A stretch of DNA of 64,000 nucleotides. Origin: Moniliella sp. 'wahieum' (lineage: Eukaryota > Basidiomycota > Moniliellomycetes > Moniliellales > Moniliellaceae). The stretch lies in the NCBI GenBank assembly GCA_003971905.1, contig RSEE01000130.1:1-64000 (forward strand), read 5' to 3'. Positions 11,251-22,785 of the stretch are shown here, in pieces. The notes beneath the pieces are model-generated. The model did no database searches and was not told the DNA's origin. It saw only the letters and a program-made list of their open reading frames with translations. Position 1 is the first letter of the stretch; each line of letters opens with the position of its first letter. Position numbers and translations under genes: made by a program.

Positions 11251-12574
11251 CCTCTGTCATGGGGCGGGCCCCCGCCAGGGGGCTCGCCCGGGTTTATGGG
11301 GTACAATAAGTCCCTTAGGAGACGGTCGCGCTCGACTCACGGTAGTCTCGGGCTTGGGCTGGTAGGTAGTGGATCCGAACGGCGCTAGGGAGGACGAGAG
11401 GCCTTTGGGCGCGAAGCCGAGACGGCTGTACGTGTAGCAACTGGGCTGCGTATTATTCACCGGCTTGGGGCGTAGTAACGTTCTGAAGCCTCCGAGGCTT
11501 ATATATAGGGACGGGTGGTCGGAGGCAGGGGTGGAACAAACTCTGCCACAGCTGAGGCTGGACAAGGACGGCTGCCAACGTGGCTGGAACGAAACACACG
11601 CGAGGAGCTCGTACGGGGAATCGATGCGGTTGAGGGAAGGCTCGCGGGACTGACGGGTGGAGGGTGGAGCGAGGACGAGATCGGAAAGAAGGTGGGAGCT
11701 AATTGGAAAGGAGGCTGCCTGTACTGGATCAATTGGCTGGGAAACGGGCGGGAATAGGACGGATAGGCGGGAAGGAACGACGAGAGAGGACGAGAGGGTA
11801 GACGAGAGAGGACAAAAAGATGGAAGGGGCGGGGAAATGGACCCGCTTTAACCACTGGGGTACAGGCAATTAGGTCAAAGGGGAAAACGGATACAGAGGG
11901 GGTTAGAAAGGAAGGTATGTCAAAAGAGGGGTGGTTACCGCAGGCACAACAGCGAGAGGAAAACGAAACCGGGGATAGAGGCGCCAATAGTCGAAAAGTT
12001 CCTGGGAAGTTGGTGGCCGTTAGTACCTAGGGACTTTTGAGAGTGGGGGAGCGACTACTAATATTGTTCGCGGACTCCTACGGCACCAAGACAGCTGGAA
12101 GATGTTTGCGCATTGGAAGGATTTGGCTACTAAGTCTCAATGGAACTGGTTCCTCGCTCGGATGTCAACCACGTTCATCCGTGTCTACACGCGCTACCTA
12201 GGGTACGGGACCGGATGGTGAGAAGCAGAGGGTCCTGATATCCTGGCGATCCCCCCGGTTCCTTAACCTTGATGGCGCTTCCAAGCAACTCCCGCAAGAT
12301 GAACGGTTCGTTTTAGACGTATAGCGTTTCCCCTGTCCCAGCCCTAAGCTCTGTCAATGATATGGAGCAGAAGAGAGATATCCTCCGGGACGCATTTTTG
12401 AGCAGCGGGAGCGCACTATAACCTCCGTTCCATGCCACTCGGTCCGTTCCATGCTGGCCCGAGGAGCACAGGAGGAGGACGAGATGGCAGACCATCCTGC
12501 ATCATGGGTCATAGATCGATCGCCAAGTACCAAGGTGTCGCCAGCTCTGTACGTCGCAATAAGTTCTGCCAACG

Positions 12575-12659
12575 GACGCCTGGGGCCGGACGAACGCGGC
12601 GAGCGCCCCCCAGCCCATCGCCCTATGATCTGATGGAGACGTACCACCATCCTAATCTG
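12575..12659 (+). repeat. Dispersed repeat copy B
   Basis: This is the second copy of the block at 11168-11250, with scattered substitutions and small indels. Neither copy reads as a conserved ORF, so a non-coding repeat or an old mobile-element remnant is more likely than duplicated coding sequence. Confidence 0.75.
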
Positions 12660-13274
12660 GACATGCATCCTTGTACCTCGCAGAGCGGGTCCTGGTCTTC
12701 GTCCTTTTGAGGGCACCGTCTTGGCTTTTCCCGCTCCCAAAGCAGAAAGAAAAGAAAACAAAAGGGGCTCCGTGGGTTTCTTTCCTTGGCGCGAGCCGAG
12801 TCGGGTCGAACGGCCTGGGAATGGTTCCTCGTAACGCGTACTCTCCCAAGTGGAATCCTGAACCCTGGGGGCGGCGATGGGCAAGGCGACAGCAAGGCGA
12901 GGTGAGGCCAGAAGCCAGAACGTCACAACGTCACACGCGAAAGCGAGAGAACGTTAAAACCCAGCAACAGGCCAAGAGCAAGTCCAAGTGCACTGCCTAT
13001 GGGCACAAAACAGAGGGCCAAAGGTAAGGTAAGGTACGTAGTAGCGTCCTAGGGCAGCTGCCCCCCCTTTGAATGTTAAACGGCGTCCAAGCGGTCTGTG
13101 CCCAAGAGAGAGAGCTTTCTGGGCAAGATGTTCGGGAAGGGGTAGGCCGAGACAATGCGAGGATAAGATCGTACAGAGTGCCGCTGTGGAAGAAGGCTTG
13201 CGTGCGGGACAAAGAAACAAACGACTCGAAGCGAAAAAAAAAACAGCCGCGCTGGCCTCTCCCGCGCTTCCTTT

Positions 13275-13835
13275 TCAAAAGGATGGCGGGGGTGGAATGC
13301 TAAATGCTGCCCCCCTGAGAAAGGAGAGGGACGGATGCGGCCAGAGAGACGGGCGATGAGGACAGGAACGGACGGTAAGGGCAGGGTTGCAGTTACGGTC
13401 GCGGAAGAGATCCCGGTACTGCATACAGTGAAGAGAGGACAAATGGGCAAGTGGCAGCAGGGACGGCCGGGCCAGGACGGAGGAGGAGGTGCGGTATATG
13501 CGAAGCGAGGAAGACACAACAATGCGAGAGGCGAGCGAAGAGCGAAGAGAAGACGAGAGGGGAGCGCCGCAGCTAGGCGCGGCGGGATGGGCAGGACGGG
13601 CTGAGGATATGGGGACACGGGCCGAGGGCGGAGCGATGGGGCGGCAGAGGGAGGCGGCGGGGTGGGAGTGGGAGTGGGAATGGAGGTTGTGGAGGGCGGT
13701 GGAGGCGGGAGCAACGGACAGGCGGGTGACCGGCGTGGCGTTGGTCAGGTCGGCGTCGCAAAAGACGCAGATGCCCGTCTCGATGCGCGTCACGTGGCCG
13801 CACTGGGGGCAGATGGCGTACTCGTACTTGGTCAT
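13275..13835 (-). CDS. Zinc-ribbon protein with low-complexity tail
   Basis: The start at 13835 gives MTKYEYAICPQCGHVTRIET followed by GICVFCDADLTNATPVTRL. The Cys pairs C-x2-C and C-x2-C, 10 residues apart, form a compact zinc ribbon. After about residue 45 the sequence becomes His/Ser/Ala/Pro-rich and shows no further motif. The true end may be earlier after a frame hop, so only the first 45 or so residues are trusted. The region just upstream on the coding strand is a CAC repeat, as in the other small zinc-ribbon gene at 2089-2310. A telobox lies about 220 bp upstream. No function is assigned. Confidence 0.5.
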   Translation of the reverse strand: MTKYEYAICPQCGHVTRIETGICVFCDADLTNATPVTRLSVAPASTALHNLHSHSHSHPAASLCRPIAPPSARVPISSARPAHPAAPSCGAPLSSSLRSSLASRIVVSSSLRIYRTSSSVLARPSLLPLAHLSSLHCMQYRDLFRDRNCNPALTVRSCPHRPSLWPHPSLSFLRGAAFSIPPPPSF

Positions 13836-15708
13836 GGCGAGGTGCGTGGTGGTGGTGGTGGTGGTGGTGGAGATGGTGAAGATGGTGAGGGGCTGGTGCG
13901 CATAGCAAAGAAGGATGGCGGCGAGTCTCGTGTACAATTATCGATTACCCCGCACACGGGCTGTGCAGGGTACAGTAGGTTGTCTGCGGTGTACCGCGTC
14001 AGACGCCCGGCCCTGCCAGCCTGAGCGCGCACCAGGCCACTGTGCCCGCGGCAGCCAACCCTAGGCAGCGCGGGGTGCTGCCCCCGTGCGGCAAGGGGCG
14101 TGACTCGCTCCCGCACGGCACCGAGGCGGGGGCAGGCACCAGCCCAGTGCGCGTCGCGGTGCCTCGGGCGGGGCACATGGTCACATGGTCGCCTCGCGCA
14201 GCCGCACGCTCTGAGGCCACGCCCCCCCGCGTGACGTCACCAGCGCACAAACACTGGCGCCACACGTCCGCTGTTGGCACGCCCAGTGGCTAGGTACGCG
14301 CCGTCGCGTACGAATGGACCGAGCATAGCAGCCATTCCTTTTCCCACAGGCTTACTTTTTGCCAAGCACTCGGTTTTGCCAAGCCAGGTTGTGAACACCC
14401 CCATCTACATACCTCCTGCCATGCCCCGCAGAACGAGCAACTGCAACCCGATACGTACGGCCCTTTCATCTCAGATCTCAATTCTCAATTCTCAAGTCTC
14501 AATTCTCAATCTTGATAGCGTGGGACGTATCCCCTGTGCGATTTTACAGGGCAAGGTCCACCTTTGGCACGCACGCTCTGAATCCGCTTGTTGCACAACA
14601 GGCACCAAGCATCCTTCACCCCACCCGTTTCCTACTTGCGGTGGCGCCAGCACGCAGCCCATGCCGGATGAGCCAGTCGGTTAGTCCGTAGGCGTACTGT
14701 TTTGGAAGAGAAAGATACGGCTCGGTTCGATTCAACTTGGGAGTGGAGCAAAAGAGCATATGTGCCAGTAGACCTCAATCGCTATTCCGAGGCTGAATCC
14801 ATAGTACTATTTGCAAATGAATATCTCTTCGTTCTGTGGAAGACCCGATAAGTGACGCCATCCTTGAGCTACTGGCGTCGCGCTCTCGCGGGCCGGTGGT
14901 GGAAACGCCCATCAGCCGACCAAGAGACCACCTAGCAGCCCGTGGTTGACTCGAATATATTAGTGTGTCCCCGCGATCCCCGCTGAAATAAACCAGCGCG
15001 CTTGACCATCAGTTGCACCCTCCGACTCACTCATCTGTGGCATTTGCTCAGCGCCAGCTTATCCTGTTCAATACCGCAGTAACAAAAGGAGATGGAAATG
15101 GGGCAAAAGATGAGAGGATCATATTCGTCGAGTGGAAAGAGGGCGAGGTATATATTATGCTTGGGAGAAAGAGAACATGCGAAGCTGAATCACACGGGGG
15201 GAGCATAGTCAAAGGGGGAAAACAGGGCCTAGAACAAATCAGGGACCAGTCAATTGGGTGATCAAACGTGATCAAGTGGGTCTGATTCCGACACGCAGTA
15301 GACTACAAACGGGTGTTATATGTAGCCAGCAGGTGCGAAGCATTGGGCTCATCCCACTGTGTCACATCCTTTATCCTTTCTTTCACCCCCCCTAAATGGC
15401 GCGAGAGCACGTTAAAGCAGAGAAGTATCGCATGGGGGGTGGACGGAAGGCAGGAGCGGATGGGTTGACGGTTGAACCCAGACGGAGAAGGAAGAGAAGA
15501 AGAAGAAGGAGGGGTGGCAGTGCCTACCAGCAGCGCTTGAGTCCTGCCTGCTTCCCTGGGGCATGCGGGTAGGGTTGGGGGCGGAAACAGGGCGGAAGAA
15601 ATACGAAGCGGGGTGGGTTGCACCGATGCGGGCATATTTGTGGTGGATGGCCAGAAGAAGTGCCGCCACTGGGCTGGCCAGCCTTCCGGCCACCAGCGTG
15701 TTGTGTCC
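13836..15708. other. Intergenic; telobox, no gene seen
   Basis: The stretch contains a GGT microsatellite (about 13847-13868), a telobox at 14056-14064 and a run of near-identical ATCTCAATTCTCA words at about 14470-14512. No ORF with a motif was found. A GGTTCGATTCA word near 14732 resembles a pol III B box, but no tRNA folds around it. Confidence 0.45.
14056..14064 (-). promoter_or_regulatory. Telobox-like motif CAACCCTAG
   Basis: It lies about 220 bp upstream of the zinc-ribbon start at 13835 and has the same core as the motifs upstream of LYS2, RDH54, LOS1, POB3 and the cyclic phosphodiesterase gene. Confidence 0.4.
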
Positions 15709-18687
15709 ATGCTGCCCCTCGCCCGCAGGCCATGCGCATCCACGCGCACACGCGCTACGCTGGCCTCCCGCTGGCCATCGCGCAGCCGTGCTTCCCATCC
15801 CCACCGCGCGTTCTCCACGTCGGCCGCCGCGCGCCACCGCGCGCCGCGCCCGCCGCACCCGCCTCCGCCCCCGTCCAAAAAGCCCACCGTCTGCTCAGTC
15901 CCGCCACCGGCCGCCCCCGAGTACCGCCGCGTGCCCGGCATTGGCGCGACAACGCACGAGCCGGGCGCGCCGGATCAACGACATGGTCGAGTGGTCCAAG
16001 TCGCCCCTCGTCGCGCTCAACGTGAAGAACGACCCGCGGGAGCTCGCCCGTTCCGCCACCATCTTCCGCCGCCTACCGGTCCGACCGGGCTTTCGCAAGT
16101 TGTTGGCCCAGGTGCTGAGTGCGCGCAACGCGCTCCGTCTCGATATCCTCCGGAGCAGAGGCCGCCCCTGGCGCCCACCTCGATCCAGCGCTCGCCTTCC
16201 AACACTTTCTCATCAACCGAAACGAACACACCTGACTGCCCGCAGCACCCGTGCTCGTCTGTTTCAGGGTGCGCAGGGCTTCCTGTTCCCCAAGGCTCCC
16301 GGCAGCTCGACGCTGCTTGCTGGCGAGACGGGCGGAGGCAAGACGTTTGCGTACCTGGTGCCCTTGCTCGAACGCCTGGTTGCTACGAAGAGGAAGACCT
16401 CCAACGGGAATATGGTGAGCGGGATGCGGAAGCGCGTGCGAATGCTCGTGCTGCTCACTTTGCCTCGGAGGCGACCAAGGAGCTGGACGAATATGACGAT
16501 CCGGAGGAGGAGGACGAGGAAGCGTGGTACGAAGACAAGGAGGCGAACGAGGCCATGTTGATGCGCGATCGACAGCCGATTGCCAATCCTCGCCACTGGC
16601 TCTCGGGGGAGGAGTTGGAAGAGTTTGAGAAATTTCTCCGCACCTCAGAGCGCACCCAGGGGAGCGCAAGCGCGCCGCAGCGTACAGACGCTATCGACGC
16701 TTGCACGTGCGCAAGGAAGAAGTCAAGGCCTGGACCCGCCTTCCAAGCCGGAATTCCCCTACCTATCCGGCCACGGAGCATCATCCTTGCTCCGACGCAT
16801 GAACTCGCTCGTCAGATCGAGACATCGGTCAAGGCCTTGACGCACATTGAAAGGTTGCGTACCGTGTGCACCAGCCGGAACAGTTGGCGCAAGGTCCTGC
16901 GGCACGACATTGGACTCATGTCGCGCGGCAAGTGGGATGAGGTGCGGAAGATCGATGTGCTGGTCACGACGCCCGAGCGGTTGTTGGACCTGACGACGCC
17001 GTTGTCGGTGCGCAATGCGGTACCTTGCCCTTCACAACCAGTACATGCTCGGCGAAGACTTTTTGGCAGCACGCATGTTGGAAAGGCACGTGGAGCGCGA
17101 CATTCGGCACAGTACATTTCGCTCGATGCCGTACGGGCCGTGGTGTGTGACGAGGCAGATGTGTTGTGGGACCACGATCACTACATTCCCACCAAGGTGA
17201 TCCTACGAACCGTGTACGACGACCGGCTCAAGGCATGGAAGGACAAGGCCGAGCCGAAGCCGCTTGTTCCTGCCGACCTGATCCATGTCACCGCGTCGGT
17301 CGGAGCGGGGCTGAAGAAGGAATTGACCAACCGGTTCCCGGACACGACTTTCCTCTTTCCAAGCATCTGCACCAGCTGCCCACTTCGTTGCGGGTCAAGT
17401 ATGCCAATGTTGGGCCGACGCGGCAGTTGCATTTGCGCGAGGTGCGCGAGGCGTTGCTTGCGACCCTACCGATCGATCGCGGGTGGTGGTGTTTTGCGAC
17501 CGTCGAATCGCCGTGCGCAACTATAGCAAACTGTTGGACCGTGTTGGAATTCTGTACGTCTCTTGTCTTGGTTTCCCTGGCTTGTCTACCCGGTTTCGCT
17601 GTTGCCTTGGCTCGCGGTTCTGGCCACCCTACTAACTTGGCTCCTCTTTCAGTAACACCACTTTGACCAGCACGTCCAAAAACCGTAGCCTAACGAGCAA
17701 CAACCATCTTAATGGGTTTGTGCTGGATCCTCGTAAGCTCACCTCCTCCCCGCCGGTCCCTGCGTCCGATGAGGAGTCGCTTTCGGCCGAAGACGGCACG
17801 GTGGCTGGAGAAGGGCACGAAGAACAAGCTGCCACCGAGGGGCTGGAGGAAGACCAAGTGGAGAGTTGGAGCAGGAGGAAGACGACGAAGAGTTTTCGTA
17901 CAAAGACTACGACCTGGACGAGATCTCCAAGAACCTGGAGCTGGAGGCGCTGCCCGGGGTGGCGTCTCGACCGACAAGATTCTCCGCGCCTACAAGCGGC
18001 ACGACGATAAGCTTGCCGCCCAGCCGGCCAAGGAGGCCGCCCGTCGTAAACGCAGGGAACAACGCGGCTTCTTGGCTCGGGCTTGCCTCAGCCCGTGGAG
18101 ATCGTGCCAGAGAAGAGGAGCAAGACGGTCGTCGCGGCCCGCGCCATGGCCAAGCGCTTGGAACAACGTTCGCTCCGGTTCCCTGTACCGGTACAACTCA
18201 AACCAGGGTGTGACCGATCCTGCCGCCGACGCTTCAGATGCTGACGCTGCCACGCCCGCGCCCAACTACCCACGTGTGCTCATCACCACTTCGATGTTGG
18301 CGCGTGGGATTGACTTTTCGCCGTTGGTCACGCACCTCGTTATTCCCGACTCGAATGCGGCGACGCGGGCGGAGCTGGACACGCCGGCGCGCCATTCGAT
18401 GAGCACGATGGATCTGCTGCACCGTGCGGGGCGGGTCGCGCGCGGTGGCGCGCCCGCAACGCTGGTCTTGTTTGACAAGACGGCGGCGTTGCCCAAGCGC
18501 AAAACGATGCATCGAACGGTCGGTTCCGTGGGTACAAGTTGGGTCGGATCGAGTGTGCCGTTCGGTCCCTCCGACCGCTCACGCCCGGTCGCGATGGCCC
18601 CCACACAAAACGCTCCTTGCGCAACGATAAGTATGCCCGCGGCGCCGCACGCAAACAAGCCAAGGATAAGCAGGAGATTGGGTTCTA
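15709..18687 (+). CDS. MRH4: DEAD-box RNA helicase, probably mitochondrial (MRH4-like)
   Basis: MRH4 is needed for mitochondrial large ribosomal subunit assembly. The chosen start gives an Arg/Ser-rich leader ending in HRAFSTSAAAR, a typical matrix-targeting sequence. Helicase motifs follow in order, with frame hops between them: Q motif PTSIQ at about 16180, motif I GETGGGKTFAYLVPLL at about 16327, Ia PTHELARQIETS at about 16790, Ib TTPERLLDL at about 16965, II DEADVLW at about 17150, III-like VTAS at about 17290, V TSMLARGIDF at about 18290 and VI HRAGRVARGG at about 18420. The end is KDKQEIGF and stop at 18685-18687. An intron (GTACGT at 17554 to TTTCAG at 17652) precedes NTTLTSTSK. An acidic insert (DEYDDPEEEDEEAW) separates motifs I and Ia, and a second acidic block precedes motif V. 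The MRH4 assignment rests on the leader and motif spellings. Another DEAD-box subfamily is possible. Confidence 0.75.
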
Positions 18688-21342
18688 GGTCGTCTGTACT
18701 ATGGGCCGCTGCCGTCCCAGGTACCTAGACGCACTAATCGGGACTCCACCCTAGTCACTGTACTATGCATTCACCTCTCTCTGCCACTCTCTCGTATAGG
18801 TGCAATATCTTGCTGGTAGGGAAGCGTAGGAAAGGAAAAGCGGGGAGGGGGGGGAGGATGACAGATACTAGGCACGCTGTTGTTGGTCGTAGGAGCCCTA
18901 TTCGCCCTGCCTAGCCGACTCGCGCGGAACAGGAGAGCGTGGGTAGGCGGATGAATTAACCGCAGTGGATGTGGACCGCTGCTGCCGGACCAGGGCAGAG
19001 GCGCGGGTCAAACCAATCGGCCTACCCGCGTTCGTCTGGGCAAGACGGGCGGGATGCGGGACTGGGAGGAAGGCGGTGGGGCGGCCGAGTCGCGCCAGCC
19101 GGCTGAACTGGTGGAGAGGGGTGGAAACAGTCGAAATGGGGACGTAGGGATGACGATGAGAAACAAGCGAATGCAGATAGGAACTAGCACTTGTCGCAGT
19201 GGGCTTGCCATAGCCACGGCCGCCCTGCCCTTGACCCAACGAGGGTCCGGTCCCACGGTCGGCTTGGGGTCTTGGTGGGGGCCAGGCCCAGCCATCAGGG
19301 GTGCAGTGGGCGCCTGGTGGTGGGCAGCAGGGAGATCGGGGCAGAGGGTGGGAGTAGGGTTGAAAACCCAGGGAAGAGGAAGGGGGTCGGGAAGCACCAT
19401 GGTTGAGGACGCTCTGGCGGGTTGGGATATTGCGCCAGTAAAGGAATCAAGATCACGGTCCAAAGCCCACGAGACGGATGAAGATGCAGGCGACGCCGAG
19501 GAGGAGGAGGATGGCTCTGCGAAGAGCGAAGGTCGTGCGCCGATGGGCAAGGCAGGCGTCGCGAGAGGGTGGGGGAAAATGGTGGACGTAGTTGCCTCGC
19601 TATTACTGCCGCGGAATGTGGATTCGCCATCAGTGGCCACTATTACGCCGCTGCCGAGGCCCGAAGGGAGAGTGCCCGTCGGACGACGCTGCCCGCTGCC
19701 TTCTCCCCGCACTTGTTCCCACCCCGGAGATCCTTCGACGTCTTCAGACTGTGCCCGTGGTTGGCTGGCCTGAGAGGGGGCATGGGCAAGGGGCGCAACG
19801 ACGGCCAGCGCGCATCGACGATGACCCTCCACCGCCTGCGACGGGTGGCGGGGCCTTTTTGAGAAGAGCGGCGTCGCACCAGGTCTCTTTCTTGCTACTA
19901 CTAACGAGTGCACAATTAACGCGGGTGGTGACGCGGCCTGGAGGGGTTGCTGCGCAGCCTATCCGGTCCTGTGCAACCGCGACGGACAGCTGGGAATGCC
20001 GCGTATTATGCGACAAGGAGTACTACTAGTAATAGTACCGAGTAAGTACTTACTGTGCGCCGCCCCGACTGTCCTCTTCCGATGACCGCCTTGCCTCGCA
20101 TCTCCGAAAGAGCCGCCCCGACCCCCTGAGACCCGCCTGTGTGCTGCCATAAATCGCACCCACGTAGTACTGCTGTGTCTGTCCGACGGCTTCAATGGGC
20201 CGAATTTTCCTGATGATCGATGATGCATGATGCTAGGGATGGGGCATGGCCGCGCCAAGTGAGAGGGGGAGGATGAGCAGGCCGATGCTGATCGACACCC
20301 CCGCCGAGATTCATGTTTCGGTCGCACAGCACCACATCCCACATGCGTGTGCGGACGACGACCGTAAAGGGAAACGCCGAATACTCGAGTATAATGGTGT
20401 GTGGGTTAGACACGTCACGCGTCAATAAACGTGAATTTAACATGCTGGGCACAAGGTCGACGGTGATCGAGTGATCGATGGTTCGGATCAGCGGTGGCAT
20501 CCCCACGCTGGCTCGCGCGCGCTTACGCTTCCACACGAGTCTTGGACGAGACGGAGTACTATACTGTTGGCTGGAGGAGGCGTTCAACGGCTCGACGGAG
20601 TGCTGCAGCATGTAACCGACGGAGCAAAGAAAAGCGCGGCCATTTTACCGCCGCGGGGTTTAGCGATCGCCCTATCCACTCGTTGCCCCCAGCACCACTG
20701 ACATTATTATAGGCGGGTCAGCTCTGTCCTCGGTCGATCGGGCTAAAGGTTGAGGCAAAGCTAGATACTAGTATGGAACAGCGTGTGAAACTACCGGTCT
20801 CTCCGCTGTGGGTCCAACAGCTCACTCTCGGACGGAGAGCTTACTAGTAATGGTAGGTGCGACCTGGAATCGAGTTCTGACGGCCGGGTGCAGAGCGATT
20901 AAAGTGCCAGGGAGAGTGTCCTGCCACCCAAGTCGTACCTGGTGTGGTGTCCAGGGGACGTACGTGGATGGCGGGTGTGCCAGTACCGCTAAAACAGAGA
21001 TCGGAACCAGCAAAAAGCGAAGGAATTAGTAGTAAGAACCTGTGATGCAGCCGAAGAGCTTAGTTGAGTTGATTGTCTTCCGGTGTGGAAAACCAGAGAC
21101 TAGCCAACCCCTTTCGAGCTTCCCTGAGAGGGCCGTGCACATGGCCGACAGCACGGAACCGACAGGTCACTAATGGCTATTGAATACGGCGCCCCCACAA
21201 CGGGCAAAGGGGAAGGTGCAGGTTCACGGGCGGTTATCGTCCCCAACTGGTCGGCCGCATACTAGCCAGCTGCAACAAAAAAACAACCCATCATCCAGAT
21301 TCGTCAACCACCCCCATCAACAGTGCGCCCCCTAACACTACG
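18688..21342. other. Mostly intergenic; weak minus-strand ORF 19008-19913
   Basis: The minus strand stays open for about 300 codons (19913-19008) with Ser/Pro-rich composition and a Leu-rich segment in a neighbouring frame (RAILLLLGVACIFIRLVGF, about 19510-19455) that could be a membrane span. Another frame reads GQGQGGRGYGKP near 19220. No family is recognised and splice sites are unclear, so I do not call a gene. The part from 19914 to 21342 has no supported feature. Short words such as TACTAGTA and GAGTAAGTACTTACT recur. Confidence 0.35.
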
Positions 21343-22484
21343 TCAGAGGTCCTGAAGGACGGAGCGCGTAAGTTGGATCAGAGCTTCGATCGTAGGGCGT
21401 CCAGCTGGGTCGAGAGTGAGGCAGCGTTGAATGATGGTACGGGTGGCAGGCGAGTACAGGTCCTCTGATTCGCTCGGCAACTTGTAGTCCCCATTGAGCG
21501 CGGCCAGTGCTAGCGACCCACCCTGTCCCACCGTCTGATCCGTTTCGAACGGCGAGTGGAGGTAGGCCATGGCGTACAGGACACACCCCATCGACCAGAC
21601 ATCCACCGCCTCGGTGATGGTCGTGTTGGTCTTGACGTCAAACAGTTCCGGCGCACGGTAGGGCATGGAAGAATGCTCGGCTGCCAGATCTTGCTCCGCC
21701 ACAGTGAGGCGACGGGGAAGAAATGGTCCGGCGCGCCTGAGCGTGCTTCCAAAGTCGTACACTAAGGGAGTTCCATCGTCAGCCATCATAATGTTCCCTG
21801 GCTTCAGGTCCCGATGCGCATACGGCACCATTTCACCGCCCTGGGTCTCGCCCCCCCTGCTCTCGGGTTGCACCGCCTCGCCCGAATCTGCGCCCTCACG
21901 AGGAGGCGGATAGGTAGTTGGTTCTTCCTGTGCAGAGATGAGCGGGGCAGCTGCCTCCCCATCCATCTCGCTCGTATCGGGCCGAAGGACCATTGGAGCC
22001 GTCGGCTTGGGACCCACAAGATCTTCCCCCTCATCGGCGTGGAAAGGCGACCCAATGGCTGGGTTATGGGAACGGGAAGCGAGGAGGGCAGCATCAGAAG
22101 CCCTGACGGCACAGACGTGTGTCCTCGTTGCGCGTGCACATTGAGGAGGCGATAGCGGTGTAAGGTCTGGACGGCCTGGCAGGCCACCGAGGAAGATGGT
22201 GAGCATCTCCTTTTCGCCGAAGCGCGATCCGCGGACAGTGTGGGCATTGATGGCGTCCTGCACGTTGCCGCGAGGGTAAAGGGAGGAAGAGGTATAGATG
22301 AGCTTGGCCATCGTCCAGGCCCTCGCCGTGCTGGACGATGGCCGAGTCGTAGAGGCGGATGATGTGCGGGGAGCGGTTACAGACACGCGCCGAGAGCAAG
22401 CGCCGCGTCCTGCAGCTGCTCCAGCACGCCGCCCAGCACGCCCGACCCGTGCCCGGACAGCGGTCCGTACGCGCCGCCCGACAT
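21343..22484 (-). CDS. ENV7: STK16/ENV7-type serine/threonine kinase
   Basis: ENV7/STK16 kinases are small membrane-associated (acylated) kinases of the vacuole or Golgi. The C-lobe is clear: PYAHRDLKPGNIMM (catalytic loop), LVYDFGSTLRRAG (DFG), MPYRAPELFDVK, AVDVWSMGCVLYAMAYLHSP, GGSLALAALNGDYKLP and DPAGRPTIEALIQLTRSVL before the stop at 21343. GGSLALAALNG is characteristic of this subfamily. Upstream, after frame hops, come VCNRSPHIIRLYDSAIV (helix C to strand 4), LYPRGNVQDAINAH and CQAVQTLHRYRLLNVH. An acidic insert of about 80 residues precedes the catalytic loop, as in fungal family members. The N-lobe is odd. From Met at 22484 only SGGAYGPLSGHGSGVLGG precedes the helix C part, and no AxK lysine strand is seen. 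The next 200 bp upstream is a two-telobox divergent promoter. Confidence 0.8.
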
Positions 22485-22566
22485 GCGCCGGCGTTCTGCC
22501 CGCGGGGGGGAGCGCGCGCGATGGAGACGCCTCGGGGGGCCGATGGGGTTGCTCCACACGCACGAG

Positions 22567-22615
22567 CAACCCTAGCGAGCGTTGTGGGAAAAGCACATCA
22601 CCCGTGCTAGGGTTG
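22567..22615. promoter_or_regulatory. Inverted telobox pair in divergent promoter
   Basis: CAACCCTAGC (22567-22576) and its reverse complement GCTAGGGTTG (22606-22615) face each other about 29 bp apart between the ENV7-like gene (minus) and RDH54 (plus). The exact 10-bp inverted match supports a bound regulatory site for both genes. Confidence 0.6.
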
Positions 22616-22785
22616 CGCCTTGCCTTGGCCACGCGACGCGTCAAATGGGCGCCGCTTTGACATGAATTGGGACGCATTCACACTCGCCCATTTCTGTCTC
22701 CATCTCCATCCTCACCACCACCCACCACCACCACCACCATTCCCGCCATCACCATTCCCACCAGTCCTGTTCAGGCCTGCCCGGC

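Larger units (their letters stand above)
10982..13274. other. No supported gene; contains a direct-repeat pair
   Basis: Apart from the dispersed repeat pair there is purine-rich sequence (about 11640-11830), a GC-rich hairpin-prone stretch near 11262-11292, and minus-strand open frames rich in Ser/Pro or Arg with no motif. No cloverleaf was found. Confidence 0.45.

Noticed and set aside
14690-14760. Possible tRNA because of GGTTCGATTCA
   Set aside because: No acceptor or anticodon stem could be built around the B-box-like word.
20192-20611. Minus-strand frame of 139 codons
   Set aside because: It reads plausibly in the middle, but no motif, splice site or promoter supports it.
21030-21200. 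Possible structural RNA in a non-coding stretch
   Set aside because: I looked for snRNA, U3, SRP and 5S signatures and found none.
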